This document shows positions 52,321-60,786 of a DNA stretch of 64,000 nt, in pieces. How positions within the stretch are numbered: the stretch's first letter is position 1; each line of letters begins with the position of its first letter. Both the position numbers and the translations under genes were made by a program. Origin of the DNA: DAISKN01 sp963716925 (lineage in GTDB: Bacteria; Acidobacteriota; Vicinamibacteria; Marinacidobacterales; SMYC01); NCBI GenBank assembly GCA_963716925.1, contig CAVQUX010000033.1, forward strand, positions 186,001 through 250,000, written 5' to 3'. The notes under the pieces are model-generated. The model ran no database searches and had not been told where the DNA came from. It saw only the letters and a list, made by a program, of their open reading frames with translations.

Positions 52321-55216
52321 TCGTCTCGTTCCACCCTTCCAATACCTCCCGGCGTTCCTCCTCCGTCAGGATCCCGATCTCCCCCACTCGCACCTCGGGC
52401 TCTTTCACCACCTCTTCCAGCACCCTCACGTAGTGCTTCGCCATCCGTCGAACCGTCTCCGGCTCGAACAACTCCCCGTCGTACTTCCACTGACCCGTCA
52501 ACCCTTCCGGCTCCTGCCACACCAACAGCGTCAGATCGAACTCGTCGTTCGGCTGCATCCCCGCCGGCGACACAACCACTCCTCCCATCTCTCGACGCTT
52601 CGTCACTCCTTCGTGCAGCATGAACGACACCGGCGTCAGCGTCCCTCCTATCCCTCTCCTCGAAACTCCCAGCTCCGACACCACTCGGTCGAACGGAACC
52701 TCCTGGTGCTCCAGCGCTCCCAGGCATACCCGCTTCACTCGGCCCAGCAGCTCCCGGAACGTCGGGTTCCCCGACACGTCCGTCCTCAGGATCGCGCTGT
52801 TCACGAAGAACCCCACCACCGCCTCCAGCTCCGCGCGGCTCCGACCCGCCAGCACCGTGTCCACCAGGATGTCTTCTTCCCCCGTGTAGCGGTGCAGCAG
52901 AGCCTGGAACGCCGCCAGCAGCGTCATGAACAGCGTCGTTCCTTCTCTCGCTCCCAGCTCCCGAAGCTTCTCCTGCAATCCCGGCGGGATCTCGAATCTC
53001 TCCGTCTCTCCTCTTCCTCTCCTTCGTCCCTCCTCCCGCCGACGGTCCACGGGAAGCTCCAGCACCGGAAGCTCTCCTCCCAGCGCCCGCCTCCAGTACG
53101 CAATCTCCTCGTGAACCCACGGCCCTTTCATCCTCTCCCGCTGCCACACCGCATAGTCCGCGTACTGAACCTCTAGCTCCAGAAGCGGCGACTCCTTCCC
53201 CTCCGCGTACGCCTCGTAGACCGCCGCCATCTCCCTCTGCCACACCTCCCCCGACCAACCGTCCGCGATGATGTGGTGCCCCGTGACCACCAGGACGTGC
53301 TCCTCCTCGCTCAGCCCCAGCAGAGCCAGACGCAGCAACGGCGCTCGGCTCAAGTCGAACGGTTTCTCCACCTCCTCCTTCATCCACCCTCGAACTCGCT
53401 CCTCCTGCTCCTCCCTCGACAATCCCCTCAGATCCACCCGCAACAGCGAAAGCTCCACTTCCGACTCGACCCTCTGCTTCGGCCGGCCGTCCTCCACCAC
53501 GAAGCTCGTCCTCAGTGACTCCTGCCTTCGCAACAGCTCCCGCCACGTCCGCTCCAGAACGTCGACTTCCAGCCTTCCTTCGAGCCGCAGACCCACCGAC
53601 TCGTTGAACAACGCTCTCCCCGGTTCCAGCTGCTCGAAAAACCACAGCCGCTCCTGACCGAAGGAGGCCTCTACGGGCTCCCCGCTTCTCGGCAGGCGGG
53701 GGATCGCCTCCCGATCGAGCCCTCCTCCTTCTTCGGCCAACAACAGCTCCACCAGCTGCCGGCGCTCTGGAGACGACCCCGCGCGACTGGTCCTGGCGCC
53801 CGCCTCCCAGCCCGCGAGAGTCGAGATCTTTCGGTCGGCGTCCTCGACCACTCTTTCGAGGATCCACCGATACCCTTCCGCCAACCACTCGACCGTCGCC
53901 CGCTCGAAGAGCTCCGTGCCGTACTCCCACATTCCTTCGATCGCTTCCGCGCCCGTCCACAGATGAACGGTCATGTCCAACGCCGAGCTTGGAGTGACGA
54001 TGGTGGGGGTCATCACCAGCCCGGGCAGGCTGGATGGAAGCAAGCGGGCTCGCTGGACGTTGAACAACACTTGAAACAGCGGCATCTGACGGCCGTCCCA
54101 CCGGGGGCGAATCTCGCGCACGACGACCTCGAACGGGGCGTCCTGGTGCGCGTAGGCTTCCAGGCAGACCTCCCGCGTTCGGGCCAGGAGCTCGCGAAAG
54201 CTCGGGTCTCCCGAAAGGCTGGTCCGCAGGACCAGCGGATGCATGAAGCATCCAATCAGCCCTTCGGTCTCGACTGGATTCCGATTGGCTGCGGGCGAGC
54301 CGACCACGATGTCCTCTTGACCCGTCGAGAGGTGCAAGACCGCCTGGAAGGCGGCGAGCAGGGTCATGAACGGCGTTACTCCCGCCTCGCGGCTCAACCT
54401 CTCCACACCGCGGTGCAGCTCGGGCGCCAACTGAAACTCGAGCGATCCCGATCGGAAGGTTCGCACCGAAGGCGCAGGACGATCCCTGGGGAGCAGGAGC
54501 GGCGGAAGCTCGCCGCCCAATTGACGCTTCCAGTAGCTCACGTGGGCAAGGACCGCTTCGCTCTCGGCCCATTCTCGTTGCCACCGGGCAAAATCCCCGT
54601 ACTGTATCGGCAGCTCCGGGAGGGACGGCGGCTGACCTCGGGAGAACGCTTCGTAGAGCGCCGCAACCTCTCCGCTGAAGACGCCCGCCGACCAGCCGTC
54701 GAAAATCAGGTGATGGATCGAAATGACGAGGAGGTGCCGCTCTTCTCCCAGCCAGAAGAGCGAGAAGCGCAAGAGCGGCCCCCGAACCAGGTCGAACGGC
54801 CGCGCCGACTCCTCTTCGACGAAGCGACGGGTCTCCGCCTCGCGCGTCGATTCCGGAAGAGCGCGGAGATCCCGAAACGCGAGCTTCACGCTCGAGGGCT
54901 CGTGCACCGTCTGGACCGGCGCCTCCGCGTCAAAGGTGGAGCGCAGAATCTCGTGGCGTCGGACGACTTGGCTCAGTGCCTTCTCCAGAACCGCGACATC
55001 CAGGCGGCCCCGGGTATCGATGCAGGTGGTGTATGCGCCCGCGGGCGTGAATTTCTCGGCGATCCACATCCGCTCCTGGACGAAGGAGAGGGGAAACCGG
55101 TTAGTCGTCGAGGTGCGGCGGAGCGGCCGGGCTGGAAGGCGCTGGTCTTCGAGAAGGAGCTTCAGCAGTTCGCGGCGCTCGGGCGAGAGCTCCGGGAACC
55201 GGCCGTCTTCGGTCAC
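51887..55216 (-). CDS. NRPS, first part: C1-C2 and the start of module 1
   Basis: It starts at GTG 55216, whose GTGA overlaps the PKS stop. A short helical lead (LSPERRELLKLLLEDQ) is followed by C1 (PLSFVQERMW; HHLIFDGWS), a second copy of the lead (SPERRQLVELLLAEE), and C2 (ASFGQERLWFFEQL; HHIIADGWS). Two complete condensation domains are adjacent, with no carrier or adenylation domain between them. Real NRPS sequence ends at about 52303, where one extra base (probably a G in a GGAGGT run) shifts the frame. The remaining codons to 51887 are out-of-frame A1. C1 would take the acyl chain from the PKS carrier; the role of C2 is unclear. Confidence 0.85.
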   Translation of the reverse strand: MTEDGRFPELSPERRELLKLLLEDQRLPARPLRRTSTTNRFPLSFVQERMWIAEKFTPAGAYTTCIDTRGRLDVAVLEKALSQVVRRHEILRSTFDAEAPVQTVHEPSSVKLAFRDLRALPESTREAETRRFVEEESARPFDLVRGPLLRFSLFWLGEERHLLVISIHHLIFDGWSAGVFSGEVAALYEAFSRGQPPSLPELPIQYGDFARWQREWAESEAVLAHVSYWKRQLGGELPPLLLPRDRPAPSVRTFRSGSLEFQLAPELHRGVERLSREAGVTPFMTLLAAFQAVLHLSTGQEDIVVGSPAANRNPVETEGLIGCFMHPLVLRTSLSGDPSFRELLARTREVCLEAYAHQDAPFEVVVREIRPRWDGRQMPLFQVLFNVQRARLLPSSLPGLVMTPTIVTPSSALDMTVHLWTGAEAIEGMWEYGTELFERATVEWLAEGYRWILERVVEDADRKISTLAGWEAGARTSRAGSSPERRQLVELLLAEEGGGLDREAIPRLPRSGEPVEASFGQERLWFFEQLEPGRALFNESVGLRLEGRLEVDVLERTWRELLRRQESLRTSFVVEDGRPKQRVESEVELSLLRVDLRGLSREEQEERVRGWMKEEVEKPFDLSRAPLLRLALLGLSEEEHVLVVTGHHIIADGWSGEVWQREMAAVYEAYAEGKESPLLELEVQYADYAVWQRERMKGPWVHEEIAYWRRALGGELPVLELPVDRRREEGRRRGRGETERFEIPPGLQEKLRELGAREGTTLFMTLLAAFQALLHRYTGEEDILVDTVLAGRSRAELEAVVGFFVNSAILRTDVSGNPTFRELLGRVKRVCLGALEHQEVPFDRVVSELGVSRRGIGGTLTPVSFMLHEGVTKRREMGGVVVSPAGMQPNDEFDLTLLVWQEPEGLTGQWKYDGELFEPETVRRMAKHYVRVLEEVVKEPEVRVGEIGILTEEERREVLEGWNETSEEVRGEGVHPREVRGVGGEERGVDSGEAIEGDERGGERVRAELWGTGEAGEPACAVPEEEGSESGDAGGSVRGSFAGAWGGPFGDPEERRSVRTAGCEPAEGEVEEGTCELWGRGCGDAEGGEGEAFGSVVGVFGSGGRGDEG
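52478..53669. repeat. Direct repeat R2, C2 copy
   Basis: Partner of 43246-44437; covers nearly all of C2. Together with the R1-like blocks at 51655-51870 and 52065-52260, it shows that the C-A unit has been copied or converted within the gene. Confidence 0.8.
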
Positions 55217-58200
55217 TGTCCAAGCCTTCGCTTTGCCTCTTGCTTCTTCTCCGCGAGGAGCGCGGCGACGGTCTCATCCGACATCTGATCGATCTGCGCC
55301 AGCACCCGAGCCATTCGATCACCGGCATCCTCTCCCTCGGCGGGGGCCTCGGTCGGCATCTGACTGAGGAGCGTCGCCGCCAGATCCGCGGGGCTTGACC
55401 CCTCGAGGAAGCTCACCACCTTGACTCTCACCGGAAGGTCGGATTCGAAGCGGTTCCTCAACTCGACCGCCATCAGGGAGTCGATCCCCAGGGTGTCGAG
55501 AGGCCGGCGCATGTCGAGCTCGGTGGGCGCCAGCTGCAGCACCCTCCGCATTTCGCGGGCCACGTAGTCTTCGATCAGCCGGCGCCGGTCTTCCGGATCC
55601 GCGCTCGAGAGGGCTTGTCGGATGGGAGCCGACCGCCCGTCGGTCCCGCTCGGCGCCTCCGCGATGGAGACGGGCTCGCGGTCGAGTTCGACGAGCTCCG
55701 AGAGGAGCGGAATCCGCGCCGCCGCCGGCCAGGATTCTTTCAATCTCTCGAGGTCGAGAGGGATCACCGCGATTTGAGCCCGGCTCTGACCTATCAAGCG
55801 CTCGAGCATCCGCACTCCCTGGTCCGGGGAAATGCTTCCGATCCCGTGCTCGGCGACGCGATCGCCTCTCCTGCCGTCGGCGGCGGCCATGCCGACTTCC
55901 GACCAGGGTCCCCAATTGATGCTGAGCGCCGGCAGACCCTGACGGCGGCGGTAGTGCGCCAGAGCATCGAGGCCCGCGTTGGCCGCCGTGTAGTTGGCCT
56001 GGCCGGGAGAGCCGAGAAGCGAGCCGGCCGAGGAGAAGCTCACGAAGAAGTCGAGCTCCGCCGCCGACGTGAGCCGATGGAGGTTCCACGCTCCGAGAAC
56101 CTTGGGGGCCATGACCTGCTGGAGGCGGTCGGTGCTCAGGTGCGGCAGGATCCCGTCGTCGAGGATTCCTGCGGCGTGAACGATGCCCCGAAGCGGAGGA
56201 AGGGATTTCCGGATCTCGAAAAGCACGCGCTCGACATCATCCTCCCTGGCCACGTCGGCGGAGAAGACATCGACGCGCGCCCCGGCTTCCTCGAGCTCAC
56301 GAATCACCGCGATCTGCTCGGCGAGACGGCTGCGCTCCGTCACACCGGCCCAGTCGGCGCGCGCGGGCAGCCTCGACCGCTGGAGGAGAACGAGATGGCG
56401 GGCCCCCTGCTCGACCATCCGCCGGGCCACTTCGCGACCGAGAGCCCCGAGCCCTCCGGTCAGCAGGTACGTTCCATCGGGTCGGAAGCGAGCCGGCTCG
56501 CCTCCGAGGGCTTCGCGCCGCCGCGCGAGCCGAGCGGCGTAGCGCTCCCCCCGACGCCAGGCGGTCTGGTCCTCGCCGCTCGAGCCGAAGATCTCGTCGA
56601 AGAGCTGACGCGCGGAGACGGGCGGTGACGACTTCGGGTCCAGGTCCAGGAGCCCGCCCCAGAGAGCGGGGAGCTCGGCGGCGATGGTGCGCCCCAATCC
56701 CCAGAGCGCCGCCTGGGCAACGGAAACGGGCGTCTCCGCGTCGACTGCCTGAGCCCCTCGAGTCGCGATCCACAGACGAGGCCGCGGCGTCGCTCCGATC
56801 TCCGCGAGCTCCTGGATCGCTTCGAGCAGACTCCCGCAGCCGCGCTCCAGATCGACGTCGAGAGAGGAGGCCGTCTGGTCCTCCGAGGGATTCGTATCCA
56901 GACCGGACAGATGGACCATGCCGCGGCAGCCGCCGGCGAGTGCTCTACCGAGGTCCTCTCCACGGGAGACGACTACCGGAGTCCCTCCGTGCGACGCGAT
57001 GAGCTCCGCGAACCTCTGGCCCACGCCGATTTCATCCGACAAGATGACCCAGCGGCCGGAGTCGAGCTTCGCGTCGGTGACGTCCGGAGGAGGAACCTGG
57101 CGCCATTCGACCTCGTACAGCCACGCGGCGAGATCCTCCCCGGCCGCCGCAGATGCCCGCGCTCCGACCCCGAGGCAGGATCCATAGGGAGTCGGAGAGC
57201 CGATCCGCTCGCGGTTGACGCGCGCGACCCCGTCCTTGGTGCGGTAGCGGTCTTTCTGAATCGTGAAGAGCGCGTACGTGGCGAGCTTCTTGCGGAACAG
57301 CCGCCCCAGACCGTCGTAGCTCGCGAAATGGCTGCGGAGAGCTCCTTCGTCGCCCACCTGGCGCGCCAGTCGAGACAAGTTCTCTTCCGCCTCCGGATCG
57401 TAGAGGAAGTTCGCAATCTCCCGGCTCGCGTCGACGCACTCGACGACGCCCAGCTTGTAGGAAGAGAGGAGATCGACCCATTGATCCCGGGTCACGATGT
57501 ACGAGGAGGTCTCCTCGTGGTCGATCCCGGAGACGGTCAAGGCCACGAAGTCCGCGAGCACCACGTAGCCGCCGTCGTTGAGATGGCGCTCGACGTTTCC
57601 GAGCAGCGCTCGCTTGTTCTCGACGTAATGGGCCACTTCGAATCCGAAGATCACGTCGTAGCGGCCGGGGAACTCGTCCTTCGAGCTGTCGAGGTGATAG
57701 ACCGACACCCGGTCCTCGAATCCGCGAGCCGCTATCTCTCGGTTTCCGATCTCGGCCTGCTTCGCGGAGATGGTGAATCCGTGGAGCTCGAGGTGAGGGT
57801 AACGTTCCGCGAGATCGAGGAGATCCGATCCGTAGCCGCAGCCGAAATCGAGAACGGAACGGACCGACTCGAAATCGATTCCCCGAAACAGGACCTGGCG
57901 CAGCTCCTTCTGCGCCCCCTTGACCCGCTCGACGTGCTCCGGGTGCCTCTCGGGATCGTGGAACGTCGAAAGCCACGAGAACCCGGGGACGACCTCCGAG
58001 AACGGAGCGAAAGTGAGAAAGACTTCCCGCTCGCGCTCTCCCGCCATCGTCGCGACGCGGTCGTAATAGCGCGAGACGGTCTGCGGGGCGCCTTGGGCGG
58101 GGCTCGCTGCCGCGGCGGGAGCGGGGTCGTCGATCCAGTACCGCTTGTGCTGCCAGGTGTAGGTGGGAAGCGCGACGTATCGCCCGTCTCCGTACAGGCG

Positions 58201-60786
58201 GCCCCAATCGACTTCCCGCCCTGCGGCATGGAGCGCCCCCACCGACCGCAGGAGACAGGCTGCCTCGTCCTGCCCCTTCCGCATCGATGCGACGACGATC
58301 CCCTCGCGCGCCCTCGAGCGGAGGCACTCCGAGATGGGTGTCGCGAGAACCGGATGGGGGCCGACCTCGAGAAAGAGATCGTAGTCCTCGGCCGCCAGTC
58401 GATCGATCGCGGCGGCGAAGCGAACCGGCTCCCGCATGGTTCGCGCCCAATGGGCGCCGTCGAGATCTTCGCCGGTGACGCTGTCGCCCGTCACCGTGGA
58501 CACGATGGGGATTTCAGCCCGGCGCGGACGAATCCCCTGGAGAGCCTGTGTTAGCTCACCCATGAGGGGCTCCATCTGCTCGGTGTGAAACGCGTAATCG
58601 ATGCCCAGATCGCGGCAGAGCACGCCCCTGCCCTCCAGGGTGAGAAGGACCTCCTTCAGCGCTTCCGCCTCACCGGACAGGACGATCGAGCGGGGAGCGT
58701 TGATCGCGGCGACCGACAGCCGGCCCGGGTAGGCTGCCAGAGCTCCCTCGCTTTCTTCGACAGAGATCGCCACCGCGGCCATCCGGCCCTTTCCCGTCGC
58801 CCGCTGCATCAGCCGCGCGCGATGAAATACCACCTCGACCGCGTCCTCGAGACCGAGCGCGGACGCGGCCAGCGCCGCGGCGACCTCTCCCACGCTGTGC
58901 CCCACGACCGCATCGGGCTCGATGCCGAGCGAGCGATAGAGCTCGATGAGACCCGCCTGGATCGCGAAGATCGCCGGCTGGGCGATCTCGGTCGCGCCGA
59001 GCCGGGACCGGGACTCCTCGGCGGCGAGCTCATCCATCAAAGACCAATCCGCATGGGCGCGCAGGAGCGCGTCGCATCGCTCGAGGGTTTGCCGGAATAC
59101 CGGCTCTCGCGCCGCGAGCCCTCGTCCCATGCCGATCCACTGGCTACCCTGGCCGGAGAAGACGAAGACGGTTCGGCGCGTGCTCGAGTAGACCGGCGTC
59201 CCGACGGGCTCTTTCGAGAGCGCACCGAGGCGCTCGGCGAGCTCCGTCCTGGTGCGGCCCACGACCGCCAAGCGGTAGGGGTGATGGCTCCGGCGCAGGC
59301 TCGCCGTATGACAAACGTCCTCGAGCGGGAGCTCGGCCGCGGCCGGCGAGGTCAGCCACTCCTGGTAGGCGCGGGCCAGGGATTTCAGAGCTTCTTCGCT
59401 GCGAGCGGAAACGGGAAGGAGGTAGGTCTCACGTCGAGGCGTCGTGGACGGCGTCCGCACGGCGGGCGGGGGCGCTTCCTCGAGGATGACATGAGCGTTG
59501 GTGCCGCTCAGGCCGAACGAGCTGATCCCGGCGCAGCGCGGCGATTCGCTCTCCGCCCACGGAACCTTGTCCCGGGGGATGAAGAACGGAGTCTCCGAAA
59601 GCGAGATCTCCGGGTTGAGCGTTTCGAGATGGAGGTGGGGAGGTATCGTCCGGTGCTGGAGACAGAGGATCACCTTGATCAACCCGGCGACCCCCGCTGC
59701 CGCCTCGAGATGCCCGATGTTGGTCTTCGCCGAGCCGAGCGCGCACCGCGACCCGTCGGGCCGCGGCCCGCCGAGCACATGAGTCAAAGCTTCGACCTCG
59801 ATCGGGTCGCCGAGCGGCGTCCCGGTGCCGTGCGCCTCGATCAGGGAGATTCGGGAGGGAGCGACGCCGGCGTCGTCGAGCGCCCTCCGGATCAGCGCCT
59901 GCTGGGCGCGTCCGTTGGGAGAGGTCAGGTGCGTCGCCCGGCCGTCGTGGTTCACCGCCGAGCCGCGGATGACCGCGAGAACGGGATCGCCGCCCGAAAG
60001 AGCGTCGTCCAGCCGTTTGAGCACGAGCATCCCGCAACCCTCGCCCCTGCCGAGGCCGTCGGCCCGGGCGTCGAACGTCTTCGAACGGCCGTCGGGCGCG
60101 AGCACTCCCCACTTCGAGAGAAAGACCGAGGTGACGGGCGAGGCCATCACGTTGACGCCGCCCGCGAGAGCCACGTCGCATTCCCGCAGCCGGAGACTCT
60201 GACAGGCGAGATGCGCGGCCACCAGCGACGAGGAACAGGCGGTGTCCACCGCGAGGTTCGGCCCCCTGAGGTCGAGGAGGTGCGAGAGGCGCCCGGTCGC
60301 GATGCAATGGGCTCCGCCCAATCCGGCGTGTCCGTCGAACCGGGTGATGTCGCTCACCTGAAGCCACCAGTAGTCGTTGGTGGTCAATCCCACGAATACG
60401 CCGGTCTCGGTCGCCGCGAGACGATCCATGCTCTGGCCGGCGTTCTCGAGAGCCTCCCAGCTCACCTCCAGAATGAGTCGATGCTGAGGGTCCATGCGCA
60501 CCGCCTCGCGCGGCGCCAGACCGAAGAACTGCGCATCGAACTCGTCGACGCGATCCAGGAATCCCCCGTATCGTGTGGACATCTTCCCCGGCGTGGCCGG
60601 ATCGGGATCGTAGAAGCGGTCGGCGTCCCATCGGTCCTTGGGAACCTCGGAAATCGCATCGACGCCGTTTCTCAAGAGATCCCAGAACGCTTCGGGGGAA
60701 TCGGCCCCGCCGGGGAAGCGGCAGGCCATCCCCACGATTGCGATCGGCTCCCGGGGGCCGGACCTCTTCTCCTCGTTTCCCGTCAT
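55213..60786 (-). CDS. Type I PKS module: KS-AT-MT-KR-ACP
   Basis: A protein of 1,857 residues from ATG 60786, which overlaps the FAAL stop (ATGA). KS: residues 15-440, Cys184 in VDTACSSSL, His in EAHGTGTPLGDP and NIGHLEAAAG. AT: about 540-830, Ser631 in GHSVGE; the YAFHTEQM box suggests malonyl-CoA. C-methyltransferase: about 900-1200, SAM site VLDFGCGYGSDLLDLA. KR: about 1220-1660, TGGLGALG, Tyr in GQANYTAANA, and HAAGILDDG, which contains the LDD typical of B-type ketoreductases. ACP: carrier Ser near 1770 (LGIDSLMAVE). There is no DH or ER. One extension would give an alpha-methyl-beta-hydroxy acyl chain. The stop overlaps the NRPS start, so transfer to C1 is expected. Confidence 0.92.
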   Translation of the reverse strand: MTGNEEKRSGPREPIAIVGMACRFPGGADSPEAFWDLLRNGVDAISEVPKDRWDADRFYDPDPATPGKMSTRYGGFLDRVDEFDAQFFGLAPREAVRMDPQHRLILEVSWEALENAGQSMDRLAATETGVFVGLTTNDYWWLQVSDITRFDGHAGLGGAHCIATGRLSHLLDLRGPNLAVDTACSSSLVAAHLACQSLRLRECDVALAGGVNVMASPVTSVFLSKWGVLAPDGRSKTFDARADGLGRGEGCGMLVLKRLDDALSGGDPVLAVIRGSAVNHDGRATHLTSPNGRAQQALIRRALDDAGVAPSRISLIEAHGTGTPLGDPIEVEALTHVLGGPRPDGSRCALGSAKTNIGHLEAAAGVAGLIKVILCLQHRTIPPHLHLETLNPEISLSETPFFIPRDKVPWAESESPRCAGISSFGLSGTNAHVILEEAPPPAVRTPSTTPRRETYLLPVSARSEEALKSLARAYQEWLTSPAAAELPLEDVCHTASLRRSHHPYRLAVVGRTRTELAERLGALSKEPVGTPVYSSTRRTVFVFSGQGSQWIGMGRGLAAREPVFRQTLERCDALLRAHADWSLMDELAAEESRSRLGATEIAQPAIFAIQAGLIELYRSLGIEPDAVVGHSVGEVAAALAASALGLEDAVEVVFHRARLMQRATGKGRMAAVAISVEESEGALAAYPGRLSVAAINAPRSIVLSGEAEALKEVLLTLEGRGVLCRDLGIDYAFHTEQMEPLMGELTQALQGIRPRRAEIPIVSTVTGDSVTGEDLDGAHWARTMREPVRFAAAIDRLAAEDYDLFLEVGPHPVLATPISECLRSRAREGIVVASMRKGQDEAACLLRSVGALHAAGREVDWGRLYGDGRYVALPTYTWQHKRYWIDDPAPAAAASPAQGAPQTVSRYYDRVATMAGEREREVFLTFAPFSEVVPGFSWLSTFHDPERHPEHVERVKGAQKELRQVLFRGIDFESVRSVLDFGCGYGSDLLDLAERYPHLELHGFTISAKQAEIGNREIAARGFEDRVSVYHLDSSKDEFPGRYDVIFGFEVAHYVENKRALLGNVERHLNDGGYVVLADFVALTVSGIDHEETSSYIVTRDQWVDLLSSYKLGVVECVDASREIANFLYDPEAEENLSRLARQVGDEGALRSHFASYDGLGRLFRKKLATYALFTIQKDRYRTKDGVARVNRERIGSPTPYGSCLGVGARASAAAGEDLAAWLYEVEWRQVPPPDVTDAKLDSGRWVILSDEIGVGQRFAELIASHGGTPVVVSRGEDLGRALAGGCRGMVHLSGLDTNPSEDQTASSLDVDLERGCGSLLEAIQELAEIGATPRPRLWIATRGAQAVDAETPVSVAQAALWGLGRTIAAELPALWGGLLDLDPKSSPPVSARQLFDEIFGSSGEDQTAWRRGERYAARLARRREALGGEPARFRPDGTYLLTGGLGALGREVARRMVEQGARHLVLLQRSRLPARADWAGVTERSRLAEQIAVIRELEEAGARVDVFSADVAREDDVERVLFEIRKSLPPLRGIVHAAGILDDGILPHLSTDRLQQVMAPKVLGAWNLHRLTSAAELDFFVSFSSAGSLLGSPGQANYTAANAGLDALAHYRRRQGLPALSINWGPWSEVGMAAADGRRGDRVAEHGIGSISPDQGVRMLERLIGQSRAQIAVIPLDLERLKESWPAAARIPLLSELVELDREPVSIAEAPSGTDGRSAPIRQALSSADPEDRRRLIEDYVAREMRRVLQLAPTELDMRRPLDTLGIDSLMAVELRNRFESDLPVRVKVVSFLEGSSPADLAATLLSQMPTEAPAEGEDAGDRMARVLAQIDQMSDETVAALLAEKKQEAKRRLGQ

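Larger units (their letters stand above)
36733..55216 (-). other. Reconstructed single NRPS gene, four modules, 6,160 residues
   Basis: Removing one base at about 52303 and at 42733, and adding one at about 41985, joins all NRPS pieces into one frame of 6,161 codons including the stop (18,483 nt, an exact multiple of three). Approximate residue positions: C1 40-465, C2 520-960, A1 960-1495, PCP1 1526, E 1580-2035, C3 2040-2480, A2 2490-3020, PCP2 3045, C4 3105-3540, C5 3600-4035, A3 4040-4580, PCP3 4607, C6 4665-5115, A4 5120-5670, PCP4 5696, R 5770-6160. All condensation and epimerase His motifs and all four carrier Ser motifs are intact. This supports a working gene with sequence errors, or only very recent damage. 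Confidence 0.75.
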
